The notes under the pieces were generated by a model, which worked only from the letters and a program-made list of their open reading frames with translations, ran no database searches and was not told the DNA's origin. The position numbers and the translations under genes are program-made. This document shows positions 27,901 to 35,020 of a DNA stretch of 48,681 nucleotides, piece after piece. How positions within the stretch are numbered: the stretch's first letter is position 1; the number at the start of each line of letters is the position of its first letter. The stretch is from an uncultured Prevotella sp. (GTDB lineage: Bacteria > Bacteroidota > Bacteroidia > Bacteroidales > Bacteroidaceae), in assembly GCA_900315955.1 (NCBI GenBank), contig ONBC01000031.1:1-48681 (forward strand), read 5' to 3'.

Positions 27901-28437
27901 GAAGAGCTGCACGTCGTAGTGCACCATGTCCCAGTGGATCTTGTTGCCGCCGGCTGTCCACTCGTTGTGGTAGATAGCCTTGTCACCGTCGATGGTGATG
28001 AAGTCGTTCTTCGGATTGGCAGCGAGCTCGCGGTCGAAATCGGTCGCTGTCACCACGGTGTCAGCGTTCTGCGCAAAGCGGCGGGCGGTGTCCTTGACGA
28101 TGGCGAAAGCCACGGGCATGACCTTGTTGAGGGCTTTCTCCAGCTCATCGAGCATCTCCTTGTCCTGCTTGTCTATCTCGTTGAAGATCGGCTCACGCTC
28201 ATCGATCGGCGTGTCCTCAATCTTGGCACGGAGCTCGGCAATCTTTTCCTTGTAAGGCTTGGCAGCGTCCTGCACGTAATTCTGTATCTCCTTGCTCTTG
28301 GCACGGAGCTCGTCGTTGGACAGTTTCTCAATGTCAGGGTAGGCCTCTTTCACTTTCTCTACGAGTGGCTGAATGAGGCGCATGTCGCGCTTCGACTTAT
28401 CCCCGAAGATGGATCTCAAAAACTTGTTGAAGTTCAT
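24922..28437 (-). CDS. secA: Preprotein translocase ATPase SecA
   Basis: SecA drives unfolded preproteins through SecYEG. At 1171 residues it is much longer than E. coli SecA (901), as usual in Bacteroidota, with extra helical sequence at about residues 60-105 and 340-400. Walker A is MATGEGKT near 192-199, Walker B is [19 protein letters not shown], and helicase-type motifs NMAGRGTDI and [13 protein letters not shown] are present. The C terminus ends in a zinc site, [14 protein letters not shown] (Cys1154, Cys1156, Cys1165, His1166), which binds SecB or ribosomes. It is first in the minus-strand operon ending with pyrF. Confidence 0.97.
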   Translation of the reverse strand: MNFNKFLRSIFGDKSKRDMRLIQPLVEKVKEAYPDIEKLSNDELRAKSKEIQNYVQDAAKPYKEKIAELRAKIEDTPIDEREPIFNEIDKQDKEMLDELEKALNKVMPVAFAIVKDTARRFAQNADTVVTATDFDRELAANPKNDFITIDGDKAIYHNEWTAGGNKIHWDMVHYDVQLFGGIALHQGKIAEMATGEGKTLVATLPVFLNALTGNGVHMVTVNDYLAKRDSEWMGPLYEFHGLSVDCIDKHQPNSPERRKAYQADITFGTNNEFGFDYLRDNMALSPDDLVQRRHNFAIVDEVDSVLIDDARTPLIISGPVPKGENQMYEEYQPLVEKLYEVQRKQATELLADARQKINAGRQETDKNKAQELLDEGFLSLYRSFKALPKNKALIKYLSEEGIKSGMQKTEEIYMENNNRRMPEAVKPLYFVVDEKMNSADLTDKGAEWLANQVHDKNLFVLPDIASELSALENEKGLSDQERLDKKDDLLNHYAVQSDRVHTLQQLLKAYTMFNKDDEYVVMDGEVKIVDEQTGRIMEGRRWSDGLHQAIEAKEHVKVEAATQTFATITLQNYFRMYHKLAGMTGTASTEAGEFWDIYKLDVVEIPTNRPVIRKDLDDRVYKTQREKYAAVIEEVEEMRVQGRPCLVGTTSVEISELLSRMLTMRKIPHHVLNAKLHQKEALIVAEAGKSTMGQVYITSDGKAFTDKPSAVRYQEALIKAATDKKKGADPNLVGKTADSLIHNEERLLGAVTIATNMAGRGTDIKLTPEVKAAGGLAIIGTTRHESRRVDRQLRGRAGRQGDPGSSVFYVSLEDELMRKFGSERIAHVMDRLGFEDGERIESPMISKSIERAQKKVEENNFGIRKNLLEYDDVMNKQRTVIYEKRRHALMGERIGMDITNIIWDRVVSIIERNDFEGAKEQFLEILSMEVPFTAEEFENSDRGELEERAFQAAMAAFKRKTDRIQSDAYPVIKDVYENQGNIYQFILIPITDGRHVVQLRVNLKEAYETEAKNIVKEFEKFVVLHIIDDDWKENLRQLDELRHSVQNASYEQKDPLLVFKLESAKLWDSMIDDMNNRIASFLMRGQIPIQQQQAPVQEAAPEEHQQRFNEQKANIDEIEEAQRRAAMQDTREGAEPQHRQPIIREKMPRPNDPCPCGSGKKFKNCHGKGLR

Positions 28438-28467
28438 ATCTTGTTATTGTTTTTTCTTATTTGGATG

Positions 28468-28475
28468 CAAAGTTA
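28468..28475 (-). promoter_or_regulatory. -7 element of the secA operon promoter
   Basis: The minus strand reads TAACTTTG here, 30 bases before the secA ATG. A clear -33 element is not visible. The 22-bp array begins about 117 bases further upstream. Confidence 0.55.
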
Positions 28476-28591
28476 ATAAAACTATTTGGTAATCAGCCTT
28501 ATTAAGGCTGAAAAAAGCAATGATTTCTTCCTTGTTCCGGCCCGTTTGTCAGCAGTCTTGCTGCTTTATGGTCGTCTTTTCACGATTGAGC

Positions 28592-28729
28592 CACGATCTT
28601 TTCACAGCTGTGTCACGATCTTTTCACAGCTGTGTCACGATCTTTTCACAGCTGTGTCACGATCTTTTCACAGCTGTGTCACGATCTTTTCGCAGCTGTG
28701 TCACGATCTTTTCACAGCTGTGTCACGAT
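28592..28729 (+). repeat. Array 1 of the 22-bp tandem repeat
   Basis: Six full units start at 28592, 28614, 28636, 28658, 28680 and 28702, with a partial unit at 28724. The unit is CACGATC + TTTTCA + CAGCTGTGT. Five are identical; the fifth has CG instead of CA before CAGCTG. Each unit contains the 10-bp palindrome CACAGCTGTG. No frame has a stop within the unit, so all three plus-strand frames are open through it. Array 2 at 46375 shares the outer 16 bases. Confidence 0.97.
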
Positions 28730-28833
28730 GGCGTCAGCCTTGGATGGTGTCGCAATTTCAGTTGAATCGTCGTGCGATGACTGCGCAATGACACTGCGAT
28801 TCTTCTTCAATCGCAGGGCGTTGCAGAATAAAA

Positions 28834-30243
28834 TCAGAACAAGGGAGCAACGGTGCAAGCGTTTGGTGCACGGATGCGGATAGTCTTTGCAATGGTTGGC
28901 GCGATGCGATCAACGGTGACAGGGCCTGTCACACGCTCTTGCTTGATACCGTCGCCAAAGAAAATGATAGGGAATGGAACAACACCGGCCCGGCTCATGG
29001 AAGTCTGCTGGGTGTTCTCGTTGAGGAGTCGCCATCCCGGAGCAACGTTGATGATAATGTCGCCGCAGAGGATGGGATTATAACCGGCACGTATCTTCTG
29101 GATGTCGTTGTTGCCCGACTGTATTCGGTCGCTGGTGTAGACATCAGCCACGCCTGCGCTCTGCATGAGAAACTCTTGCGAGCGGGAGAGCAACTCTGAC
29201 ATGGATATACGCTTCTGCTCTATGAGCCGGTGGTCGAGATAAATCTCGTTGCCGTACTCCTGTTCGACGTATCTTCCTGGGCCATAGATTGCTCCAAGAT
29301 ACATGTTGAGCAGGCTTGCCGTGCGGTTGATATAGAAAGTGCCTGTCGGAATGCGATAACGGGAGAGGTCGGTGGGCTTCTCCTCGCTGTAGCCTGTGGA
29401 GGTGACGACAAAGAGCACCTGCTGCATGCTCATCTTTTTCTCTACGGCATTGATGAGCCTGCCAAGGGTATAGTCGAGCTGCTGATAGACGCTTTGCATC
29501 TCCTCCTGCCAGTTGTGTACCGGCTTGCCGTCTGACTTTGTGGCAGAGAGTGTGATGTTCAGAATGTCAGAAACCTCGTCCTGACCTAAGTCGGTTGAGG
29601 ACAAGGCGGCGAGCGCGAGGTCCACGACGTTGTCGTTATCCTGATGGTTCTTTTGCTTCTTATACTGCGCTCCGAAGCCTTCGTTGTAGTTTCGGACCCA
29701 TTTCGGAAGAGACTTCTCATAGTAGGACGACGTTGTCCACAACCGGTCCTTGCCGAGCCAGTAGCATCCGTCGGCGGCATGGCCCGCTAAAAGGATGGCC
29801 GACTTGCTGTCAGCCGCAAACGAATAGACAAGCGCCTTGCCGTTGGAGCTTACTTTGAGTTCATCGCCAATGGTGCTGGTGCGAATTTTGTCGGCCGAGA
29901 AGAATCCTTTGCCGTCATCCACGCTGCCTACAGGCTGGAGCGACTTGCGGTCGAGCCATGTGTCACCGATGATGCCGTTGTAGAAAGGCGTTGTGCCTGT
30001 GGAGATGGAAGCTGTGGCCGACGACTGATCGACCGGGAAGAAAGGGTAGGTGGCTCCCTCATAGACGAGCCCTTCGTCGAGCAGGCGTTTGATGCCGTAG
30101 CGGGAATAAAACTTGCTGAACGCCTCGACATAGTCGGAGCGCAGCTGGTCGATCGTAACGTTGATGACAAGGCGCGGCGCAAGCTCGTAGGCCTGCATCT
30201 CGGCTGTCGTCAGTGCTGCTACTAAAAGCGCTAAATATCGCAT
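28834..30243 (-). CDS. Secreted alkaline-phosphatase-superfamily protein, probably inactive
   Basis: The 469-residue product has a signal peptide (MRYLALLVAALTTAEMQA) and the fold of the PafA/nucleotide pyrophosphatase group: INVTIDQLRSDY at residues 27-38 with the first metal ligand Asp32, then FFPVDQSSATASISTGTTPFYNGIIGD. The Thr nucleophile position before the STG block is not kept (DQSSATAS). The usual D-x3-H of the second site is replaced by TLSATKSDGK (about 231-240), the D-H-G block by VTSTGYSEE (about 280-288), and the last His before P-x-x-F-x-G by Pro in PFPIIFFG. So it probably does not hydrolyse phosphates and may bind a ligand instead. It overlaps the DUF4105 gene by one base. 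Confidence 0.75.
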   Translation of the reverse strand: MRYLALLVAALTTAEMQAYELAPRLVINVTIDQLRSDYVEAFSKFYSRYGIKRLLDEGLVYEGATYPFFPVDQSSATASISTGTTPFYNGIIGDTWLDRKSLQPVGSVDDGKGFFSADKIRTSTIGDELKVSSNGKALVYSFAADSKSAILLAGHAADGCYWLGKDRLWTTSSYYEKSLPKWVRNYNEGFGAQYKKQKNHQDNDNVVDLALAALSSTDLGQDEVSDILNITLSATKSDGKPVHNWQEEMQSVYQQLDYTLGRLINAVEKKMSMQQVLFVVTSTGYSEEKPTDLSRYRIPTGTFYINRTASLLNMYLGAIYGPGRYVEQEYGNEIYLDHRLIEQKRISMSELLSRSQEFLMQSAGVADVYTSDRIQSGNNDIQKIRAGYNPILCGDIIINVAPGWRLLNENTQQTSMSRAGVVPFPIIFFGDGIKQERVTGPVTVDRIAPTIAKTIRIRAPNACTVAPLF

Positions 30244-31478
30244 TATTTATTATTCCCTTCCGCTAATTTATGAGTTGCCGGTTCCCGATAGAGAAGCCGG
30301 TTGATGATGCATCTTACTAACAAAGTGCATGCCAAAAGCCACATTCCTTCCGCATATTTTTGCAAATAGAATCCGCAGACAAGGAAAAAAATGAGGCATA
30401 CACACAGGATGCTCCAATAGAAATGGTACTTATGATGACAGGCGCTACGGCTCACTCCAAAGACGAAAACGATGGATAAAGGATTGAGCAACAGAATCTG
30501 CAGGTTGACTCTTACCGTAGGATGCTGCGAGAAAATCATCAGGAAAAGCACGATGCCGGCGAGCCCGGAGAGCGTAAGCAGCAGGGTGTCGTAGGGCCAG
30601 AAAGTCTTCTTGCGCCGATATTCGAAGAAAGAGCTGACCAAGGTCAGAACAAGGAGCGCCGCAAACAACAGCGAGGGTGTCACTGTCGTCCAGAAGCCTG
30701 ACTCGTCTTCGGCATTATTGGGAACGAGCGTGTTCGTGGTATCGGCCACGAGCTTGTGTGTACGGCCGGAGGGCTCCACGACGACCGCGCGCTCGAAGTC
30801 TTTGCGCAACGAATCGGGAAGGAATTGCTGCTGCTGATAGTCGGTCTTTAAGTCTGAGCCCACGCCGAGGAGCAGGTCGCAACCGAATGCCATCCAGCGG
30901 TGTCCGTGATTCCACTGGTGGATCATCTCACGATAGGACGACTTGACGTTGGGATTGATCTGATATTTTACCTTTCCGTCGAGGTGCCTCACGAGGATGT
31001 CACGTGCCCGTGTCGTGCAGTTGTCATAAAAATAGTTGTAGCGATAGGTCCTCACGCTTGGGTCATAGTTGGCCTGAATGGCCTGCGCGATGGCCAGTTT
31101 TTCCTTGCGCGATAGGTTCAGTCTTTGTTCAATGATGCCGCGCCCTTCCTCGCTGTAATCTGTGAGAAACAGGTCGTAGTCTTCAATACCCATTTGATAA
31201 TCAGTGAGTCCGAAGACGAACCTAAGGATGAAATATTTTTTGGAAAGGTCGAAAAGACCATAGTTGATGGCGTAGTCGGCATGACGCGACCGGTCTTCGA
31301 AACGAATGGCGGTATGCCCGTAGAGGCTCCATATCTCATGCCCCGGAGAGCATGTGAGCAGACTTATGTTGACGCTGTCCATCTGTTCCAAAGGTGTCTC
31401 CGCTCCTGTGGCACCGGCCTTGGAGAGCATGGAAACAAGCAACAGGACAAGGATTGCAGCTTGCTTAAAATATCTCAT
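30243..31478 (-). CDS. DUF4105 (Lnb N-terminal periplasmic domain) membrane protein
   Basis: The 411-residue protein has a signal peptide at residues 1-25 and a periplasmic DUF4105 domain with the two family blocks SLYGHTAIRFED (His55) and YFYDNCTTRARD (Cys154). A conserved Cys and His suggest a thiol-dependent activity, but none is proven. Residues about 260-400 form five or so membrane segments (for example LLFAALLVLTLVSSFF and LCVCLIFFLVCGFYL). The ATG at 31478 is chosen over 31490 because the -7 box at 31495-31502 leaves no leader for the latter. The next gene encodes the phosphatase-like protein and overlaps it by one base. Confidence 0.82.
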   Translation of the reverse strand: MRYFKQAAILVLLLVSMLSKAGATGAETPLEQMDSVNISLLTCSPGHEIWSLYGHTAIRFEDRSRHADYAINYGLFDLSKKYFILRFVFGLTDYQMGIEDYDLFLTDYSEEGRGIIEQRLNLSRKEKLAIAQAIQANYDPSVRTYRYNYFYDNCTTRARDILVRHLDGKVKYQINPNVKSSYREMIHQWNHGHRWMAFGCDLLLGVGSDLKTDYQQQQFLPDSLRKDFERAVVVEPSGRTHKLVADTTNTLVPNNAEDESGFWTTVTPSLLFAALLVLTLVSSFFEYRRKKTFWPYDTLLLTLSGLAGIVLFLMIFSQHPTVRVNLQILLLNPLSIVFVFGVSRSACHHKYHFYWSILCVCLIFFLVCGFYLQKYAEGMWLLACTLLVRCIINRLLYREPATHKLAEGNNK

Positions 31479-31494
31479 ATTAAATTTCACAGTG

Positions 31495-31502
31495 CAAAAA
31501 TA
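31495..31502 (-). promoter_or_regulatory. -7 element for the DUF4105 unit
   Basis: The minus strand reads TATTTTTG here, 16 bases before the chosen start at 31478. The -33 element is not clear. Confidence 0.5.
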
Positions 31503-31559
31503 CCTTATTATTTCGACTTATCGTGCGTTTATCTTATTTTTTTTCAATACTTTAACGCA

Positions 31560-32882
31560 TTGAAGACAAAAATCAATATTCTCGTGAGCAGTATTGCAGC
31601 GGGATTCATGCTTGCTTCCGCTCAGCCGGCGATGGCTCAAAGTGGCACAAACTCGCCTTACAGCCAGTTTGGGCTGGGACAGCTGTCCGATCAGTCATCG
31701 GGGTTCAACCGTGGTATGGATGGAGTGGCGATAGGCTTCCATGACCATAATCAGGTCAACTATCTCAACCCAGCATCCTACTCGTCGCTTGACAGCCTGT
31801 CGTTTATTTTCGATGTCGGACTGTCAGGGCAGATCACCAATTTCAAGGAGAACGGTGTGAAGAAGAACGCTAAGAACGCTGATTTCGAGTATATTGTTGC
31901 CGGTTTCCGGGTGCTTCGTCATTTGGGTCTGAGCTTCGGCTTCCTGCCTTATACGAACGTGGGCTATTCCTATACATCCTCAACGAAGTTGGGCGATGCC
32001 AATGCTACGACCTCCACCGACACATACAATGGGACAGGCGGCTTCCATCAGGTATACCTCGGTTTAGGCTGGTCGCCGTTCAAGGGGTTTGCTGTCGGTG
32101 TCAACGGTGGCTATCTCTATGGCAACTACAGCCGTACGCTGGTAAACAGTTTCAGTAACAGTTATGTAAACAGCATCTCGAAGATAGCCACGGCAGACGT
32201 GGAAAGCTACAAGCTTAACTTCGGCGCTCAGTATACAGCACGCCTTACGAAGAAGGATGAGCTGACGCTCGGTGTCACCTATGAGCTCGGGCATAAGCTC
32301 GGCGGTAATCCGGAACTCAGTGTGATTTCTTCCAACGCTTCTACCGGCGTGGCTGATACGGTAGTTTACAAAGGCAATGGAGCAAAGCTTCAGTTGGAGA
32401 TGCCTACGACGATCGGAGCAGGACTGATGTACAACCATGACAACAAGTTGAAGATCGCCGCTGACTATACGCTCCAGAAATGGGGAAAGGTGGAGGAACC
32501 TGGTTACAGTTCCGACAATGGCGTAATCTCTTACGCTATGATGTCGGGGCAATATAAGGACCGCCATAAAGTGACACTGGGTGCTGAATACTGCCCGGGA
32601 GAACACAACCGACATTTCATCAACCGCGTAAGATATAGGGTGGGCGTGTCTTATGCTACACCTTATTATTATATAAACGGTCAGAACGGTCCCAAGGAGA
32701 TGAGTGCAAGCCTCGGTTTCGGCATCCCTATTATGAACAGCTGGAACAACCGGTCCATCCTGAACATCAGTGGACAGTGGGTGCGTCGCTCGGCAACCAA
32801 CTTTATCACGGAGAACACGTTCCGGATCAATATTGGCTTGACGTTCAACGAGCGCTGGTTTGCTAAATGGAAGGTGCAGTAA
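31560..32882 (+). CDS. Outer-membrane beta-barrel protein, TTG start
   Basis: This 440-residue protein is read from a TTG codon at 31560: that gives a full signal peptide (MKTKINILVSS, hydrophobic core, AQPAMAQ) and no ATG is available in frame before residue 17. The mature protein begins NSPYSQFGLGQLSDQSSGFNRGMDGVA, a block seen in Bacteroidota outer-membrane proteins of this locus, and continues with alternating aromatic and polar strands, ending in FRINIGLTFNERWFAKWKVQ. The predicted fold is a beta barrel. It precedes lptC, so a role in envelope biogenesis is plausible; no family name is assigned. Confidence 0.8.
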   Translation: MKTKINILVSSIAAGFMLASAQPAMAQSGTNSPYSQFGLGQLSDQSSGFNRGMDGVAIGFHDHNQVNYLNPASYSSLDSLSFIFDVGLSGQITNFKENGVKKNAKNADFEYIVAGFRVLRHLGLSFGFLPYTNVGYSYTSSTKLGDANATTSTDTYNGTGGFHQVYLGLGWSPFKGFAVGVNGGYLYGNYSRTLVNSFSNSYVNSISKIATADVESYKLNFGAQYTARLTKKDELTLGVTYELGHKLGGNPELSVISSNASTGVADTVVYKGNGAKLQLEMPTTIGAGLMYNHDNKLKIAADYTLQKWGKVEEPGYSSDNGVISYAMMSGQYKDRHKVTLGAEYCPGEHNRHFINRVRYRVGVSYATPYYYINGQNGPKEMSASLGFGIPIMNSWNNRSILNISGQWVRRSATNFITENTFRINIGLTFNERWFAKWKVQ

Positions 32883-32928
32883 TCGAAGGATGGACAGTAT
32901 CTGTAGAAATAACGATAACAGGAAAAAT

Positions 32929-33594
32929 ATGAGGGTTGGTAGTATGCATATAATAATATGTGTACTATTAACTCTTTTTGCGTCTTCTTTTCTTGCCGCG
33001 TGTCAGGAGGCCGTGGAGCATACAGCGCCGGCTATTCATGACCGCGACTCAGCCTCGGTGATGACAACGCTTGGTGTCAACACGCTTATTTCCGATTCGG
33101 GAGTCATCAAATACCGTATTGTCACGGAGCGGTGGGATGTCAATGAAGTGAGGCATCCCTCCCGCTGGACGTTCGACAAGGGACTTTTCCTGGAGCAGTT
33201 TGATGAGAACTTTCATATCCAGGCTTATATACAGTGCGACACGGCTTATTACTATGACCAACAGCATCTGTGGGAGCTGCGCTCCCGTGTGCGCGTGCTG
33301 ACGAAAGACGGCCTGCGCTTTTCCTCCCAGCAGCTCTACTGGGATGAGCAGAAGCATGAGCTTTACTCTTACACGTTCTCGCGGCTCGTCACGCCGGAAC
33401 GCACGCTTCAGGGCAGCTACTTCCGGTCGGATGAGCGCATGACGCATTATATCGTTACCAACTCCCGCGGCTCGTTCCAGAGCTCCGACTTTGGAGGCTC
33501 TACGGAAGGGTCCGACTCGGCGAAGGCCGCGCAGGACAGCATGCTGATGAATTCGCGTCAGAAGGCTACGCCCGTACGTAATTCGAACGAATAA
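32929..33594 (+). CDS. lptC: LPS export protein LptC (lipoprotein form)
   Basis: LptC links the LptBFG transporter to LptA in LPS transport across the periplasm. The 221-residue product starts MRVGSMHIIICVLLTLFASS and has a lipobox LAAC at about residues 20-23, so it is probably a lipoprotein, unlike E. coli LptC, which keeps a membrane helix. The beta-jellyroll part is visible from TERWDVNEVRHPSRWTF to GLRFSSQQLYWDEQKHELYS, a motif shared by LptC and LptA. The frame is open upstream into the previous gene; the ATG at 32929 fits the signal sequence best. Confidence 0.82.
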   Translation: MRVGSMHIIICVLLTLFASSFLAACQEAVEHTAPAIHDRDSASVMTTLGVNTLISDSGVIKYRIVTERWDVNEVRHPSRWTFDKGLFLEQFDENFHIQAYIQCDTAYYYDQQHLWELRSRVRVLTKDGLRFSSQQLYWDEQKHELYSYTFSRLVTPERTLQGSYFRSDERMTHYIVTNSRGSFQSSDFGGSTEGSDSAKAAQDSMLMNSRQKATPVRNSNE

Positions 33595-33606
33595 ATTATT
33601 GTTATT

Positions 33607-34872
33607 GTGCAAGTTGATATATCAGCAATTATAGAAATTCTTTTCACGATGGTGCTCTCCGCCTTCTTCTCAGGCATGGAGATCGCTTTTGTGTCGAGCA
33701 ACCGTATGCTTGCCTCGATGGACAAAGAGAAGAACGGGCTGTCGCAACGGCTCTGCGACTTCTTTTACCGGCACCCTAACGGCTTTGTCTCGACGATGCT
33801 CGTGGGAAACAATATTGTGCTCGTCATCTACGGTATCCTCTTCGCACGAATCTTCGATTCTACCGTTTTTGCGTCGTTTGCTCCCGGCGTGCGCGTGACG
33901 CTCGATACGCTGCTTTCTACCTTTGTGATGCTTTTCACGGGAGAGTTTTTGCCAAAAGCATTCTTCAAGAGCAGCCCCAACAAGCTCCTGTCGTTCTTCG
34001 CACCCCTCGCGGCTCTGTTCTACATCGTGCTGTGGCCTGTGAGCAAGATCTCTACCTTCCTCTCGCGGATCATGCTGCGTCTGGTTGGAATAAGGATCGA
34101 TCAAAAAGAGTCGGAAAAGAGTTTTACGAAAGTGGATCTCGACTACCTTCTCCAGTCATCGATCGACAATACGCCAAAAGGCGATGAGGTCGACGACGAG
34201 GTAAAGATTTTCCAGAACGCGCTCGACTTCCCCGACACCAAAGTGCGCGACTGTATGATCCCGCGTACGGAGATCAATGCCGTGGATATCGATTGCACGA
34301 TCGATGAGCTCAAACAGAAGTTCATAGAGAGTGGCAATTCGAAGATCGTAGTCTTCAAGGATGACATCGATCATATCGTAGGTTATATTCACAGCTCGGA
34401 GATGTTCCGTAAGCCGGAGCACTGGCAGAACTCCGTGCGTAAGATGCCGTTTGTCCCTGAGACAATGGCGGCTCAGAAGCTCATGCGTATCTTCCTGCAA
34501 CAGAAGAAGAGCCTCGGCGTTGTCGTGGATGAGTTTGGCGGAACCGCAGGTCTCGTCTCCCTTGAGGATATCGTGGAGGAAATCTTCGGCGATATCCAGG
34601 ATGAACACGACAGTGACAACTTGATCGCCAAGCAGGTTGACGAACATGATTATATCTTCTCGGGTCGTGTAGAGATTGATGATGCCAACGACCGTTTTGG
34701 TCTCGATCTCCCTGAGAGTGACGATTATAAGACCATCAGTGGTCTCATTCTCCACGAGTACCAGAGTTTTCCAAAGCTCAACGAGATCATCAACATCGGG
34801 CGCTATTCGTTCAAGATCCTGAAGTCTACGGCGACAAAAATAGAATTGGTGCGCCTGACGGTCTCGCATTGA
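33607..34872 (+). CDS. CNNM/DUF21-CBS-CorC membrane protein (GldE/HlyC-like)
   Basis: This 421-residue inner-membrane protein has an N-terminal DUF21 domain (residues 1 to about 185, several membrane segments, with SAFFSGMEIAFVSSNR), a CBS pair (about 205-335, starting RDCMIPRTEINAVD and including GVVVDEFGGTAGLVSLEDI) and a CorC_HlyC C-terminal domain. Such proteins are linked to divalent-metal transport; in Bacteroidota the GldE name is also used for this type. It starts with GTG at 33607, 12 bases after lptC. Confidence 0.88.
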   Translation: MQVDISAIIEILFTMVLSAFFSGMEIAFVSSNRMLASMDKEKNGLSQRLCDFFYRHPNGFVSTMLVGNNIVLVIYGILFARIFDSTVFASFAPGVRVTLDTLLSTFVMLFTGEFLPKAFFKSSPNKLLSFFAPLAALFYIVLWPVSKISTFLSRIMLRLVGIRIDQKESEKSFTKVDLDYLLQSSIDNTPKGDEVDDEVKIFQNALDFPDTKVRDCMIPRTEINAVDIDCTIDELKQKFIESGNSKIVVFKDDIDHIVGYIHSSEMFRKPEHWQNSVRKMPFVPETMAAQKLMRIFLQQKKSLGVVVDEFGGTAGLVSLEDIVEEIFGDIQDEHDSDNLIAKQVDEHDYIFSGRVEIDDANDRFGLDLPESDDYKTISGLILHEYQSFPKLNEIINIGRYSFKILKSTATKIELVRLTVSH

Positions 34873-34917
34873 TGCTTTCCAAGCTCTTCACTTGCATGAA
34901 AACACCTCCGGAAAGCA
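34873..34917 (+). terminator. Weak hairpin after the CNNM/CBS gene
   Basis: TGCTTTCC at 34873-34880 pairs with GGAAAGCA at 34910-34917 around a 29-base loop, followed by a short AT-rich stretch. The loop is long, so termination is uncertain. Confidence 0.35.
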
Positions 34918-34958
34918 AATTTCTTATAAAAAGATGTGGAGGATTGTTGAATAATTAG

Positions 34959-34966
34959 TAATTTTG
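34959..34966 (+). promoter_or_regulatory. -7 element of the ppiD promoter
   Basis: TAATTTTG fits TAnnTTTG, 54 bases before the ATG. The -33 element is weak (TGTG at 34935-34938 at a 20-base spacing). Confidence 0.55.
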
Positions 34967-35020
34967 CACATTAAAGGATTATCTTCGAAAATAATAAAAT
35001 AAAATAAACGTAAAAACAAA

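Larger units (their letters stand above)
28438..28833. other. Intergenic region upstream of secA
   Basis: These 396 bases hold the secA promoter, the first 22-bp repeat array and, at 28794-28816, a perfect 8-bp hairpin (CTGCGATT, 7-base loop, AATCGCAG) 17 bases past the phosphatase-like stop, without a T run. Between array and hairpin are short degenerate words such as TGCGATGAC and TGCGCAATGAC. No real gene is seen. Confidence 0.55.

Noticed and set aside
26407-28476. 689-codon plus-strand ORF opposite secA
   Set aside because: Antisense shadow of a clear SecA; low-complexity Leu/Val/Glu-rich translation with no domain.
28486-28883. Three overlapping plus-strand ORFs of about 80-100 codons across array 1
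   Set aside because: A 22-bp unit without stop codons leaves all three frames open automatically; no frame has a start site or family match.
31125-31559. Upstream extension of the outer-membrane protein frame
   Set aside because: It overlaps the divergent DUF4105 gene antisense, and the signal peptide begins at the TTG at 31560.
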